Below the pieces are notes generated by a model. The model worked only from the letters and a program-made list of their open reading frames with translations, was not told the origin of the DNA and searched no databases. A DNA stretch of 64,000 bases from Thermomicrobium sp. 4228-Ro (GTDB taxonomy: Bacteria; Chloroflexota; Chloroflexia; Thermomicrobiales; Thermomicrobiaceae), in NCBI RefSeq assembly GCF_026241205.1, contig NZ_JAPFQM010000006.1:62001-126000 (forward strand). Direction: 5' to 3'. Of this stretch, positions 34,446 through 43,445 are shown piece after piece. Numbering within the stretch: the first letter of the stretch is position 1; each line of letters starts with the position of its first letter. The position numbers and the translations under genes were made by a program.

Positions 34446-35795
34446 ATGGATATCGCGACCGTTACGCGACTGTTGCGCGCAGCGGGTATACGGTGGGTTC
34501 GTATCGAAATGGCCGATACCCACGGTATCGCTCGCTCGAAGAGCGTACCGATCGAGAAATTCCCCACGTACGCAGCCAGAGGCGTGAACTTCTACGGCGG
34601 GATGCTGCTCCAGGACGCATCCGGCTGGGACATTCCACTCGAGGAGAGGCTACCTCCGCCCGATTACCTCCTCAAACCTGACTTGGACACCCTGACTGTC
34701 TTGCCGTATGCCCCAGGCGAGGTACGCGTCCTCGGCGACCTCTACCGCGACGGTTCGCCGGCGCCCGAGGATCCGCGCGTCGTCTGCCGGCGTATGGTCG
34801 AGCGCTTCCGAGCACGGGGTTGGATCCCCCGCAGCGCGTTCGAGTACGAGTTCTACCTGCTTCACGCGACCACGCGTGAACCGGTCTTCCGTGATAAACA
34901 GATTTGCTCGACATTGCGCAATAACTTCGATCCTGCTTGGCGCGACGAGCTGTTGACTGCTCTCGAGGCACACGGCATTGCGGTGTCTACTCTCAGCGTT
35001 GAGAATGCACCAGGACAGTTCGAGATCACCTTCGATCCAGCCGACGGGTTGGCTGCTGCCGACCAGGCGTTCATGTTCCGGACAGTCGTCAAGGAGGTGT
35101 CCCGCAAGCATGGCTACATCGCAACGTTCATGACCAAGCCCTTCATCGACCAGGCTGCCTCGGGGACCCACCTCCATCACAGTCTCATCGATGCTACGAC
35201 TGGCCAAAACGTGTTCGCTGACCCGCAGGGGATGCATGGCCTCTCTGAACTCGCCTGGTACTTCCTCGGCGGACTTTTTGAACACGCTCGCGCCTTGATC
35301 GCCGTGTTCTCGCCCACGCCGAACGACTACAAGCGCTACCAACCAGGCCTTTTCGCACCGACCAGCGTCTGTTGGGGATACGACAATCGTTCGGCGGCCT
35401 TCCGTGTACCAGCCGATGCGCATGGCAAGAAGGCGCGGATCGAAAACCGGCTCGGCGGTGCAGCCGCCAATCCGTACATCGCGCTCGCAGCCTCCCTCGC
35501 TGCTGGGTGGGACGGGATCGAACGTCGACTCGAGCCTCCTGAAGCGATCCAAAAGGATGTCGGCTGGCTCGAAGGGCTCCCGCCACTGCCGCGTTCGCTC
35601 GACGAGGCCCTCGATGCGCTCGAGCGGGATACGATCCTCTGCGACCTGCTCGGGCGGCCATTCATCGAGACGTACGTCGCAGTCAAGCGGTGGGACGCCG
35701 AAAAGTGTCGCCGCCGCTGTCCTGATTACCGCTCGCCCGAGTGGAATCACCGTATCGACCCCTACGAATGGGAAGAGTACGGTGAGCTGATTTAG
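34446..35795 (+). CDS. Glutamine synthetase-family ligase (GlnT/PuuA-like)
   Basis: A 449-residue ATP-dependent gamma-glutamyl ligase. The N-terminal beta-grasp (MADTHGIARSKSVPIEKF) is followed by the catalytic barrel: FEYEFYLL (metal Glu pair), NAPGQFEITFDPADGLAAAD, GTHLHHSL (ATP/ammonia region), NRSAAFRVP and RIENRLGGAAANPYIALAAS (substrate Arg and metal Glu). The N-terminal form and length resemble class III and gamma-glutamylamide-type enzymes rather than the housekeeping GlnA, so the amine substrate may not be ammonia. ATG 34446 follows GGGAGGA; the longer frame from 34350 is unsupported. Confidence 0.85.
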   Translation: MDIATVTRLLRAAGIRWVRIEMADTHGIARSKSVPIEKFPTYAARGVNFYGGMLLQDASGWDIPLEERLPPPDYLLKPDLDTLTVLPYAPGEVRVLGDLYRDGSPAPEDPRVVCRRMVERFRARGWIPRSAFEYEFYLLHATTREPVFRDKQICSTLRNNFDPAWRDELLTALEAHGIAVSTLSVENAPGQFEITFDPADGLAAADQAFMFRTVVKEVSRKHGYIATFMTKPFIDQAASGTHLHHSLIDATTGQNVFADPQGMHGLSELAWYFLGGLFEHARALIAVFSPTPNDYKRYQPGLFAPTSVCWGYDNRSAAFRVPADAHGKKARIENRLGGAAANPYIALAASLAAGWDGIERRLEPPEAIQKDVGWLEGLPPLPRSLDEALDALERDTILCDLLGRPFIETYVAVKRWDAEKCRRRCPDYRSPEWNHRIDPYEWEEYGELI

Positions 35796-35855
35796 CCAGT
35801 AGAGCCCGCTACACTTCACCGGAGTCGGGCCGCTCGGTCTCGAGGCGGGGGTTCG

Positions 35856-38096
35856 ATGGGACTGGTACGCGACGCACGGATTCTCAAGGACGGCGAACTT
35901 TTCGTCGTGAGCGATGAACGCGGCGACCTCCGCCGCACCTTCCCTGGTGCTGGCGTCTACGCCCGCGACACGCGCTTTCTGAGCGAACTCTGGTTGCTCC
36001 TCAACGGCGAAGAGCCGGAGTTGTTCGACTCGTCAGCCGAGCGGACGACCGTTGCCGTCTTCGAGTTCGGTAACACGGTCTTCCGCGACGAAGCAGGCCA
36101 TGACGTCCTCGCTCACACGATCGCTCTGCGACGTTGCCGGAGCGTCCGCCGAGGGACGCTCGAGGAAGAACTCGTGCTCGAGAACTACAATCCGTTCCTC
36201 GTCACCGTGGAATTGGCCCTCGTCTTCGCCGCCGATTTCTCGGACATTTTCGAAGTTCGCGGTTTCCCCCGCGAGCGGCCACGCGGCCATATCCTGCTGC
36301 CGCACTACGAGGGGCACCAACTCCGCCTCGCCTACCGCGCACCCGACGACGTCGTACTCGAGACAGAGGTGCTCTTCAGCCGGCCGCCTGATGTCTTCAC
36401 GACCGAACCGGGGACGACGCATCTCGCCGACCTGGCCCTGCCACGCATGCTCCTACCAGGACACGACCAACTCATCCGCGCACGCGGCACCGTTCACCCA
36501 CCACGCGCCTTCACCCTCTTTCGCTTGACTCTTCCGGCTCACGGCAATGAGCGCCTCTCCTTCCGCGTCGCACCGCGCCAGCTGCTCGAACGGCGTGTAA
36601 GCGTACGGGTACCGGATGTCTCCCGCCTCACCGAGCCAGCCGAGCCAGCTGCGATCGTCTTCGCTCGTGTCCGAACCGATCATGAGTTCCTCGACCGCAT
36701 CCTCCAGCGCAGTCTCGACGATCTCCGCGCCCTCCTCACACCGTTCCCAGGAGGACGACTCGTCGCCGCCGGTATTCCGTGGTTCGTCGCCCCGTTCGGT
36801 CGTGACAGTCTCATCGTGAGCCTCCAGATGATGCTCTTCTCCCCGGAACTCGCACTGGAAACGCTGCGCTTCCTCGCTCGGTACCAAGGCCAGAAAGTCG
36901 ACCCCTGGACCGAAGAGGAGCCGGGCAAGATCCTGCACGAGCTCCGCTTCGGTGAGATGGTCCGGCTCGGCGAGACGCCGCACGCACCGTATTACGGAAC
37001 CGCCGATGCCACACCACTCTTCATCGTTACGTTCTGTGAGCTCATGGACTGGATCGGTTCACCGACCTTGTTCGAGGACTTGTTCCCTGCCGTCGAAGCA
37101 GCGCTCCGGTGGATCGACGAGTACGGCGATCACGATCGTGACGGATTCGTCGATTACGGAAAAACGTCATCGCGCGGTCTCGTCCACCAGAACTGGAAAG
37201 ATAGCCACAATTCTCTCCTCTTCCTCGACGGCACCGAGCCCGTACCGCCGATCGCGCCGGTCGAAGTGCAAGGTTACGTCTATCAGGCCAAGCGAGCCCT
37301 CGCTGCTGTTCTGCAGCGCTACGGGAAGACCACTCTCCACATGCTCGCTGCGCGGCTCCGTGCGGAAGCCGAGCGCTTGCGGGAGCGCTTCGAGCAGCGT
37401 TTCTGGATGGAGGAACAGCACTTCTACGGGCAGGCGATCGACGGTCGTGGCCGTCTCGTTCCGACTATCTCGTCGAACCCAGGACACTGCCTCTGGAGCG
37501 GGATCGTGAGCCCGCAGCGTGCAGACCGGATCGTCGCCCGACTGTTCACTCCCGACCTCTATTCCGGCTGGGGAATCCGGACACTCGCCAAGTCGATGCC
37601 ACACTACAATCCGATGAGCTATCACAACGGAAGCATCTGGCCACACGACAATGCGCTTACGATCGCGGGGCTCCGCCGCTACGGTTTCGATCGTGAAGCG
37701 GTCCAGCTCGCGAGTGATCTGCTAGAAGTTGCGACGACTTTCCCTTACTACCGCCTACCTGAGCTGTTCTGCGGTTTCGGCCGTGACGAAGCGGAATGCA
37801 TGGTTCCGATTTCCTACCCGGTGAGCTGCAGTCCACAAGCCTGGGCTGCCGGAACTGTCCCCTTCGTGCTCCGCATCCTGCTCGGTGCCGAAGCGCGTGC
37901 TGCCGAGCGACGGCTCATTCTCCGCCCCGCTTTTCCAGACTGGTTGAACGAGGTGCATCTCGAAGGAATCTCCTTCGCGGGAACGCGGATCGACCTGTCC
38001 GTCCGAAAACAGAACGGTCGCTATGTACTCGAGGCAGAGTGCGATCCTGAGATCAGCGTCGTCCTGGTTGGTTCTGCAGCCGAAACGCGGAGGTGA
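35856..38096 (+). CDS. Glycogen-debranching-type amylo-alpha-1,6-glucosidase
   Basis: A 746-residue two-domain protein. The N-terminal domain has FVVSDERGDLRRTFPGAGVY, then ARDTRFLSELWLLLNG, typical of the bacterial/archaeal GDE N-terminal domain. The C-terminal (alpha/alpha)6 barrel has IPWFVAPFGRDSLIVSLQMM, YYGTADATPLFIV, DYGKTSSRGLVHQNWKDSHN, and SYHNGSIWPHDNALTIAGLR. It should hydrolyse alpha-1,6 branches or related linkages. Whether glycogen is the true substrate is open; no glg genes are nearby. It starts 60 bp after the glutamine-synthetase-like gene and probably shares its transcript. Confidence 0.87.
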   Translation: MGLVRDARILKDGELFVVSDERGDLRRTFPGAGVYARDTRFLSELWLLLNGEEPELFDSSAERTTVAVFEFGNTVFRDEAGHDVLAHTIALRRCRSVRRGTLEEELVLENYNPFLVTVELALVFAADFSDIFEVRGFPRERPRGHILLPHYEGHQLRLAYRAPDDVVLETEVLFSRPPDVFTTEPGTTHLADLALPRMLLPGHDQLIRARGTVHPPRAFTLFRLTLPAHGNERLSFRVAPRQLLERRVSVRVPDVSRLTEPAEPAAIVFARVRTDHEFLDRILQRSLDDLRALLTPFPGGRLVAAGIPWFVAPFGRDSLIVSLQMMLFSPELALETLRFLARYQGQKVDPWTEEEPGKILHELRFGEMVRLGETPHAPYYGTADATPLFIVTFCELMDWIGSPTLFEDLFPAVEAALRWIDEYGDHDRDGFVDYGKTSSRGLVHQNWKDSHNSLLFLDGTEPVPPIAPVEVQGYVYQAKRALAAVLQRYGKTTLHMLAARLRAEAERLRERFEQRFWMEEQHFYGQAIDGRGRLVPTISSNPGHCLWSGIVSPQRADRIVARLFTPDLYSGWGIRTLAKSMPHYNPMSYHNGSIWPHDNALTIAGLRRYGFDREAVQLASDLLEVATTFPYYRLPELFCGFGRDEAECMVPISYPVSCSPQAWAAGTVPFVLRILLGAEARAAERRLILRPAFPDWLNEVHLEGISFAGTRIDLSVRKQNGRYVLEAECDPEISVVLVGSAAETRR

Positions 38097-38099
38097 CCG

Positions 38100-38771
38100 G
38101 TGTCGCTCCCTCGCTTCCGGTGGGTCGTTTTCGTCCGTTCGCTCGTCGCCACTGAGGAACACCCTCCCACGCAGATCTTCCGCTTGCTCGGCCGGTTCCT
38201 CGCCCAGCACAACCAGGAAGCTTTATTCCTCGAGGAGCGCGGGAATCCGCTGACGGTCACTGCACTACGCCGCCGCGGTGCTGCAGCCTATCGCGAGCTC
38301 AGCACGGACTGGCCGGAACTTCGTTACCACACAGTCGAGCACCGCTTCGGAGCCGATCTGGTCGAATGGCTCGGTCGAACCCTCGCCACCGCCGATATCG
38401 CGCTCGTCGAACTCGGTACCGATGAGGAGCTCACGCGCTGGGTCGGGCAGCTGTCACGTCCCCATCTCCACACGATCCTCGTCGACCTCGTACTGGACGA
38501 TCCGTCGCTCGAGCAGCTCCGGTCACGGATCGACCCGGCCACCTTCACCGCTGTGATCTGCCATCCAGCCAATGTCCCAGCCTATCGGGGGAGAACGTCC
38601 GCCCGCCGCATCTTGACGGTCGAGGGAGCACCAGAGCGACTCGCCGCTGCGCTCGCCGAAGGAACCCTCGCGGCAGTGCTCCAGGCCGCCCAGGAGATGA
38701 CGACCGAGTCACCAGCAACGAACGGGCAACGACCAGGCCACCCTCAGCTGAGCAACGGTGGTCGCGGATAG
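38100..38771 (+). CDS. Hypothetical 223-residue protein in the debranching-enzyme operon
   Basis: Not recognised. It starts with GTG at 38100, 3 nt after the previous stop, with GGAGGTGA in front, so it is translationally linked to the glycosidase gene. The sequence is soluble and alternates helices and strands (LLGRFLAQHNQEALFLEERG, then TADIALVELGTDEELTRW, HTILVDLVLDDPSLEQLR, ATFTAVICHPANVP), suggesting an alpha/beta fold. It ends in a polar, probably disordered tail. Its last 28 bp overlap the 3' end of the convergent gene at 38744. No function is proposed. Confidence 0.75.
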   Translation: MSLPRFRWVVFVRSLVATEEHPPTQIFRLLGRFLAQHNQEALFLEERGNPLTVTALRRRGAAAYRELSTDWPELRYHTVEHRFGADLVEWLGRTLATADIALVELGTDEELTRWVGQLSRPHLHTILVDLVLDDPSLEQLRSRIDPATFTAVICHPANVPAYRGRTSARRILTVEGAPERLAAALAEGTLAAVLQAAQEMTTESPATNGQRPGHPQLSNGGRG

Positions 38772-39001
38772 GGCGTCCGGACCTCGAAGGATCCCGGTAA
38801 GACACCGCACACCTGCAGCGCCACGCTCCGCTCGACCAGCTCGTTGAACTCGGCCTCGCTCAAGACGAAGCGGCACCCACAGTCCGGGCACGTGACGACG
38901 TAGACGCAGTCGTAGCGCGATTCACACCACTGCCGCACGTCGCCGAAGAGCCCTTTCCTGCACAAGTGGGTGAGGACGTGCTCGACCTGGCGAGCATCCA
39001 T
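38744..39001 (-). CDS. Small Cys-rich (zinc-ribbon-like) protein
   Basis: An 85-residue protein with CPDCGC in its middle and two more Cys (LCRKGLFG; RQWCESRYDC), which may bind zinc; the rest is VLSEAEFNELVERSVALQVC and a Pro-rich end. It is real by local signals: GGAGGTAAC lies before ATG 39001 and a good promoter lies upstream. Function unknown; small zinc proteins of this type are often regulators or RNA-binding. The 3' end overlaps the convergent gene by 28 bp. Confidence 0.72.
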   Translation of the reverse strand: MDARQVEHVLTHLCRKGLFGDVRQWCESRYDCVYVVTCPDCGCRFVLSEAEFNELVERSVALQVCGVLPGSFEVRTPYPRPPLLS

Positions 39002-39040
39002 AGCGTTACCTCCGTGGTGGGGGATGGTGGATGTAGGATC

Positions 39041-39069
39041 ATTGTCTCAGATAGTCCCCCGACAGTCAA
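39041..39069 (-). promoter_or_regulatory. Promoter of the small Cys-rich gene
   Basis: Read on the minus strand: TTGACT (39069-39064), a 17-bp spacer, GACAAT (39046-39041). This would start the mRNA near 39034, about 33 nt before the ATG at 39001. One of the best consensus promoters in the window. Confidence 0.5.
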
Positions 39070-39276
39070 CTACCCACGCGACGAGTCTGAGCGCGAGGCA
39101 CCTCCAGTTCATGGACATCCGCCCGCATCTCGGCAAACGAGCCTCTCGCCGACGGCATGCTTCCCGGCCGTTGCCGCGACGCACTGTTTCCCCGTAGCAT
39201 CCGAACGAGTTCGGAACTGGCCGCGTCGGCCCGCATGCCCGGCTTCGAAACAGCGGAGGCGGAGAGGAGCACATCG

Positions 39277-40248
39277 ATGGCACAGCCACCCGAGGTCACT
39301 GGAACGGTCGTCGTCCTGGCCGGCGGCGTCGGAGGTGCCAAGCTCGCTCACGGTTTCGCCCAGCTCGGCCTCGGTCATCGACTCGCGATCATCGTCAACA
39401 CAGCTGACGATTTCGAACTCTACGGCCTCACGATCTCCCCTGATCTCGACACCGTCATGTACACCCTCGCCGGCATCGCGAACCCAGCGACCGGCTGGGG
39501 CATTCTCGGCGATACCGCCAACACGCTGGCAATGCTCGGCCGCTACGGCCGACCGACCTGGTTCTGGCTCGGCGATCGCGATCTCGCCACGCACATCCTG
39601 CGAACCGAGCGACTGCACCAGGGAGCTCGCCTCACCGAAGTCATCAGCGAGCTGGCCGGTGCACTGGGTGTCGCCGCTCGCATCCTGCCCATGTGCGACG
39701 AACCGGTCCGCACGATCGTCCACACGCCCGTGGGTGACCTCCCCTTCCAGGAATATTTCGTCCGGCGACGCCAGCAGGATCCGGTACTCGGCGTGCGCTT
39801 CGATGGAATCGAGCACGCACGTCCAACCCCGGAGGTCGAGCGAGCGCTCGAGGAAGCAGAGATCGTCGTCCTCGCCCCATCCAACCCGATCGTCAGTATC
39901 GGTCCGCTGCTTGCACTTCCTGGCTTCCGCGAGCGCTTGCGCCACGCCACTGTTCCGATCGTCGCCGTCAGCCCGATCGTCGGCGGGCGGGCATTGAAAG
40001 GGCCAGCGGACCGGATGCTCGCTTCGCTCGGGCACGAGGTGTCACCACTCGGCGTGGCTCGTCTCTACCAGGACTTTCTCGATGGCCTCGTCATCGACGT
40101 GCAGGATACAGCGCTCGCCGACGCGCTCCGGAACATGGGGATCGAACCCTACGTCACCGATGCCGTCATGCACGATGAGTCCGACCGGGCGCGTCTGGCA
40201 CGCGAGACGCTCGACTTCGCTCGTCGGCTGCACGGAGTGACGCGGTGA
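39277..40248 (+). CDS. cofD: 2-phospho-L-lactate transferase (F420 biosynthesis)
   Basis: A 323-residue CofD/FbiA. It joins the activated phospholactate (or phosphoenolpyruvate) moiety to the deazaflavin Fo to make (dehydro)F420-0. The N-terminal [20 protein letters not shown] is the family signature; [20 protein letters not shown], then [11 protein letters not shown] and [19 protein letters not shown] follow. The ATG at 39277 has GAGAGGAG in front. It is the first gene of a tight F420 operon; cofC begins inside its stop codon. Confidence 0.95.
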   Translation: MAQPPEVTGTVVVLAGGVGGAKLAHGFAQLGLGHRLAIIVNTADDFELYGLTISPDLDTVMYTLAGIANPATGWGILGDTANTLAMLGRYGRPTWFWLGDRDLATHILRTERLHQGARLTEVISELAGALGVAARILPMCDEPVRTIVHTPVGDLPFQEYFVRRRQQDPVLGVRFDGIEHARPTPEVERALEEAEIVVLAPSNPIVSIGPLLALPGFRERLRHATVPIVAVSPIVGGRALKGPADRMLASLGHEVSPLGVARLYQDFLDGLVIDVQDTALADALRNMGIEPYVTDAVMHDESDRARLARETLDFARRLHGVTR

Positions 40249-40856
40249 TCCGCACGCTCGCCGTCATTCCCGTCCAGCGGCTCGATACCGCCAAATCGCG
40301 ACTCGCCCCTGTACTCGACCCGGCGTCGCGCCGTTCGCTCGTGCTCCAGCTCGCCGAGCGGACCGTCCGGCTCCTCCGGAGCGTGTCCGGCATCGACGAA
40401 GTCGCTCTGGTCACTCCCGACCCGCACCTGGCCGTCGCGGCCCGAGCCTGGGGAGCCCTCCCACTCGAGCAGACTGAGCCGGGGCTCGAGCGAGCGATCG
40501 TGCTCGCCCAGCGGTATGCCGTTGCCGAAGACTTCGGTGCCTTGCTCGTCGTCCTCGGTGACTTGCCCCTGCTGGAGATGACGACGCTCCGCACAGCGCT
40601 CGCACTGCTCGAGCCGCACGGTGTTGTCCTGGCGCCGGACCGCCACGGCACCGGTACCAACCTCCTCGCCCTGTCCCCTCCCGACCTTCCGATCCCGGCA
40701 TTCGGGCCCGAGAGTCGCGTGCGCCATCGTCTTGCAGCGCGTCGCGCTCGGTGTACGCTTCGAGAGGTGTGGGCGCTGCCGCTCGCGCTGGATCTCGATA
40801 CTCCGGAAGATCTCGCACGGCTGCGCAGCGTCCGCGAGAGAGAGGGGGAGACGTGA
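40245..40856 (+). CDS. cofC: 2-phospho-L-lactate / phosphoenolpyruvate guanylyltransferase (F420 biosynthesis)
   Basis: A 203-residue nucleotidyltransferase of the CofC/FbiD family. It makes the GTP-activated three-carbon unit that CofD transfers. Typical stretches are [33 protein letters not shown] and [19 protein letters not shown], then [10 protein letters not shown]. The start is GTG at 40245, overlapping the cofD stop (GTGA). In several bacteria the substrate is PEP rather than phospholactate, which then needs a dehydro-F420 reductase (see the nitroreductase at 41806). Confidence 0.93.
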   Translation: MIRTLAVIPVQRLDTAKSRLAPVLDPASRRSLVLQLAERTVRLLRSVSGIDEVALVTPDPHLAVAARAWGALPLEQTEPGLERAIVLAQRYAVAEDFGALLVVLGDLPLLEMTTLRTALALLEPHGVVLAPDRHGTGTNLLALSPPDLPIPAFGPESRVRHRLAARRARCTLREVWALPLALDLDTPEDLARLRSVREREGET

Positions 40857-41809
40857 CGGAACGACAGCTCCCGGTAACCCGCTGGGGTGCCTTCGTCGTC
40901 GCGCTCGGCGCGGCACTCTGGGCCGTTGACGCACCGATCCGCAAACCGCTGGCAGATCTCTTACCTGCCACGTCGATCGTTTTCGCCGAGCATCTGTTTC
41001 TCGCACTCTATGCCATCCCCGTCCTCCTGTGGCAGCGACGCGCGCTGCTGAGTTTGTCGCCGCGCGGCTGGCTGGCGTTGTTCGTCATCGCCTGGGGAGC
41101 ATCTGGCCTGGCGACTGTCCTCTTCACCGCTGCCTTCCGCATTGGCAACCCGACGACGGTGATCCTGTTGCAGAAGGTGCAACCCCTCATCGCCGTGCTG
41201 CTCGCCGCCGTGCTGCTCCGAGAGCAACTGCCGCGCCTCTACTGGCCCTGTTTCGTCGCTGCACTCGCCGGTGCGTACCTCGTGTCGTTCGGCCGCGATG
41301 TGCTCGAGCCCCTCTGGCTCCTCCCCCGCGAGCGCATCCTCACCGCACTCTTGGCACTGGGTGCCGCTGCACTGTGGGGCAGTGCCACGGTGCTCGGTCG
41401 GTACGTCCTGGGTACACTGTCGTTCCCGACGCTCGCCGCTGCGCGCTTCCTTTTCGCGTTACCGTTCTTGGCTGGTCTCGCGCTCTTCGAGGGTACCTTC
41501 GTGCGCACCTTTACCGTCGGCCTCGCGCAGTACGCACCACGCTTGTCCTTTCTCGCTCTCGTTCCGGGGTTGGCCGCGATGCTGATCTACTATCTTGGCC
41601 TTCGCCACACCCGAGCTTCCTACGCGACACTGGCCGAACTCGCCTTTCCGGCTCTCGCGATCGTCGTGAACTGGCTCACTCTGGGCGCGACGATCGATAT
41701 CGTCCAGCTCGCTGGATTCGTCCTCTTGTGGACATCGATCACTGTCCTGTCCTGGATACCGGCTCCGACACCGGCCAGCGAGCCGCGACCGGCGACACCC
41801 CTCACGTGA
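40853..41809 (+). CDS. EamA/DMT-family transporter inside the F420 operon
   Basis: A 318-residue membrane protein of ten helices in two EamA repeats ([20 protein letters not shown] at the start of the first; [20 protein letters not shown] at the start of the second), with [20 protein letters not shown] and [20 protein letters not shown]. The GTG at 40853 overlaps the cofC stop, and its own stop overlaps the next start. This fixes it as part of the operon. Its cargo is unknown; a link to F420 or its precursors is possible but unproven. Confidence 0.87.
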   Translation: MTERQLPVTRWGAFVVALGAALWAVDAPIRKPLADLLPATSIVFAEHLFLALYAIPVLLWQRRALLSLSPRGWLALFVIAWGASGLATVLFTAAFRIGNPTTVILLQKVQPLIAVLLAAVLLREQLPRLYWPCFVAALAGAYLVSFGRDVLEPLWLLPRERILTALLALGAAALWGSATVLGRYVLGTLSFPTLAAARFLFALPFLAGLALFEGTFVRTFTVGLAQYAPRLSFLALVPGLAAMLIYYLGLRHTRASYATLAELAFPALAIVVNWLTLGATIDIVQLAGFVLLWTSITVLSWIPAPTPASEPRPATPLT

Positions 41810-42498
41810 GCACGGCCATGCCAGAGAACGGACACCCCGTACCGCCACCGCTCGTACCGCTTCCCGACCTGCACCGATTACCCGGTGCGCGACCGCTCGA
41901 TTTGCCCGAACTCATCCGCGGTCGCCGCTCGGTACGTCGCCTGCGTCCCGATCCCGTCCCCGGCGAACTCGTCATGGCCGTGCTCGAAGCTGCCGCCTGG
42001 GCCCCATCGCCGCACGGAACGCAACCCTGGCGCTTCGTTGTCCTTACCCAAGACGAGCGCAAACAGGAACTTGCCGAGGCGATGGCCGACGCCTGGCGAT
42101 ACCACTTGGCTCTGGACGGCCAGGACGAGGAGACCATCGCACGCCGCCTGGCTGGCTCGCAACGGCGACTCCGCGAAGCACCCGTCCTCATTCTCGTTTG
42201 CCTCGATCCGTGCGACCTCGATCGGTATCCCGATGCCGAGCGTCAGCAGGCTGAACGCATCATGGCCGTGCAGAGCCTCGGCGCAGCCGTGCAGAATCTG
42301 CTCCTCATGGCCTACCGCCTCGGCCTCGACACCGGCTGGATGTGCGCTCCCCTCTTTTGTCCCGACGTGGTCCGCCGCGTTTTGGGGCTCCGGGAGGAGC
42401 TCGAACCGCAGGCCCTGATCACACTCGGCTATGCTGCTGCCGACCCGCAGCGTCGACCACGACGCCCGCTCGACCAGCTGATCGTCGCCTGGGAGTGA
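41806..42498 (+). CDS. Nitroreductase-fold FMN protein, FbiB C-domain-like
   Basis: A 230-residue flavin protein. Visible are DLPELIRGRRSVRRLRPDPV, LEAAAWAPSPHGTQPWRFVV (FMN binding), then AVQSLGAAVQNLLLMAYRLG and LDTGWMCAPLFCP, and a C-terminal ALITLGYAAADPQRRPRRPL. In mycobacteria the C-terminal domain of FbiB has this fold and reduces dehydro-F420-0. A stand-alone copy in a cofD-cofC operon could do the same job; this is inference from context. The glutamate ligase (cofE) is not in the window. GTG 41806 overlaps the previous stop; ATG 41818 is an alternative. Confidence 0.82.
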   Translation: MSTAMPENGHPVPPPLVPLPDLHRLPGARPLDLPELIRGRRSVRRLRPDPVPGELVMAVLEAAAWAPSPHGTQPWRFVVLTQDERKQELAEAMADAWRYHLALDGQDEETIARRLAGSQRRLREAPVLILVCLDPCDLDRYPDAERQQAERIMAVQSLGAAVQNLLLMAYRLGLDTGWMCAPLFCPDVVRRVLGLREELEPQALITLGYAAADPQRRPRRPLDQLIVAWE

Positions 42499-42503
42499 CT
42501 TTC

Positions 42504-43310
42504 ATGCGTCGGTTGGCTGGCCTCTTCCTCCTGCTGGTCCTCACTGCATGCGCCCCAGCGCCATCGGGCGACGGCGCAGCGGTACCACGCTCACCGGTCA
42601 GTCCGGTCGTCACGCCGGCCGGGCTGACCGCGCCGACTGCTCCTGCGGGGCTTCGCCCGGTCACCTCGCCACCTCCCACCGCGCCCGCCCCGTTCACCGA
42701 GCCCGCCACCGTCCGCACTGTCATCGACGGCGACACCCTCACGGTCGTGACCCTCCGCGGCGAAGCGGTCGTGCGGCTCATCGGGATCGACGCTCCCGAG
42801 CGAGGAAGCGATGGACATCCGCCGGAGTGCTACAACGAAGAGGCGACACGACTGCTCGCCGAGCTGGCCCCACCCGGTACGGTCGTCCTTCTCGAACGCG
42901 ACGTCAGCGAGACCGATCGCTACGGGCGACTCCTGCGGTACGTCTGGATCGACCGGAACGGACAGCGCCTGCTCCTCAACGAGGAACTCGTACGGCGCGG
43001 TGCGGCTGTCGCACGCGAGTACCCGCCGGATACACGGTACGCAGCCCGCTTGGCCGCAGCCCAGCAGGTCGCTCAGGCGACCAGAGCGGGATTGTGGAGT
43101 CACTGCAGCACGGCGGACGTCACACCGACGTCCACCGCACCACCAGCACGCGACGCACGCTGCGATCCGAGCTATCCCGACATCTGTGTCCCTCCCCCGC
43201 CGCCTGACCTCGATTGTCGCGATATCCCGTATCGCCGCTTCCGCGTACAACCGCCTGATCCCCACCGTTTGGATACTGACCGGGACGGCATCGGTTGTGA
43301 ATCCGGCTGA
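42504..43310 (+). CDS. Secreted thermonuclease-like lipoprotein with excalibur domain
   Basis: A 268-residue exported protein. The signal ends in the lipobox LTAC (Cys16), then a Pro/Thr/Ala linker. The staphylococcal-nuclease domain has VIDGDTLTV, VRLIGIDAPERG (catalytic Arg and Asp), SETDRYGRLLRYVW and LNEELVRRGAAVAREYPP. A second linker leads to a Ca-binding excalibur motif with DTDRDGIGCE at the very end. It should degrade nucleic acid outside the cell. It starts 5 nt after the nitroreductase gene, so it is possibly the last gene of that operon. Confidence 0.88.
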   Translation: MRRLAGLFLLLVLTACAPAPSGDGAAVPRSPVSPVVTPAGLTAPTAPAGLRPVTSPPPTAPAPFTEPATVRTVIDGDTLTVVTLRGEAVVRLIGIDAPERGSDGHPPECYNEEATRLLAELAPPGTVVLLERDVSETDRYGRLLRYVWIDRNGQRLLLNEELVRRGAAVAREYPPDTRYAARLAAAQQVAQATRAGLWSHCSTADVTPTSTAPPARDARCDPSYPDICVPPPPPDLDCRDIPYRRFRVQPPDPHRLDTDRDGIGCESG

Positions 43311-43377
43311 TCGAGATTGCGCGAGCCCTCCTGCACAGCGATCGGTCCGCCAGGTTCGACCATTCGGAACCGCCGTC

Positions 43378-43406
43378 TGGTGAAGGTTCTCGAACCGCCA
43401 TACACT
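43378..43406 (+). promoter_or_regulatory. Candidate promoter for the TPP-enzyme gene
   Basis: TACACT at 43401-43406 lies 39 nt before the ATG at 43446. TGGTGA (43378-43383) at 17-bp spacing is a weak -35. A GAACCGCC direct repeat flanks it (43367-43374 and 43392-43399). Confidence 0.3.
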
Positions 43407-43445
43407 TGACGCGCCACGAGAGCGGACGCACGAAGGAGGAAACGC

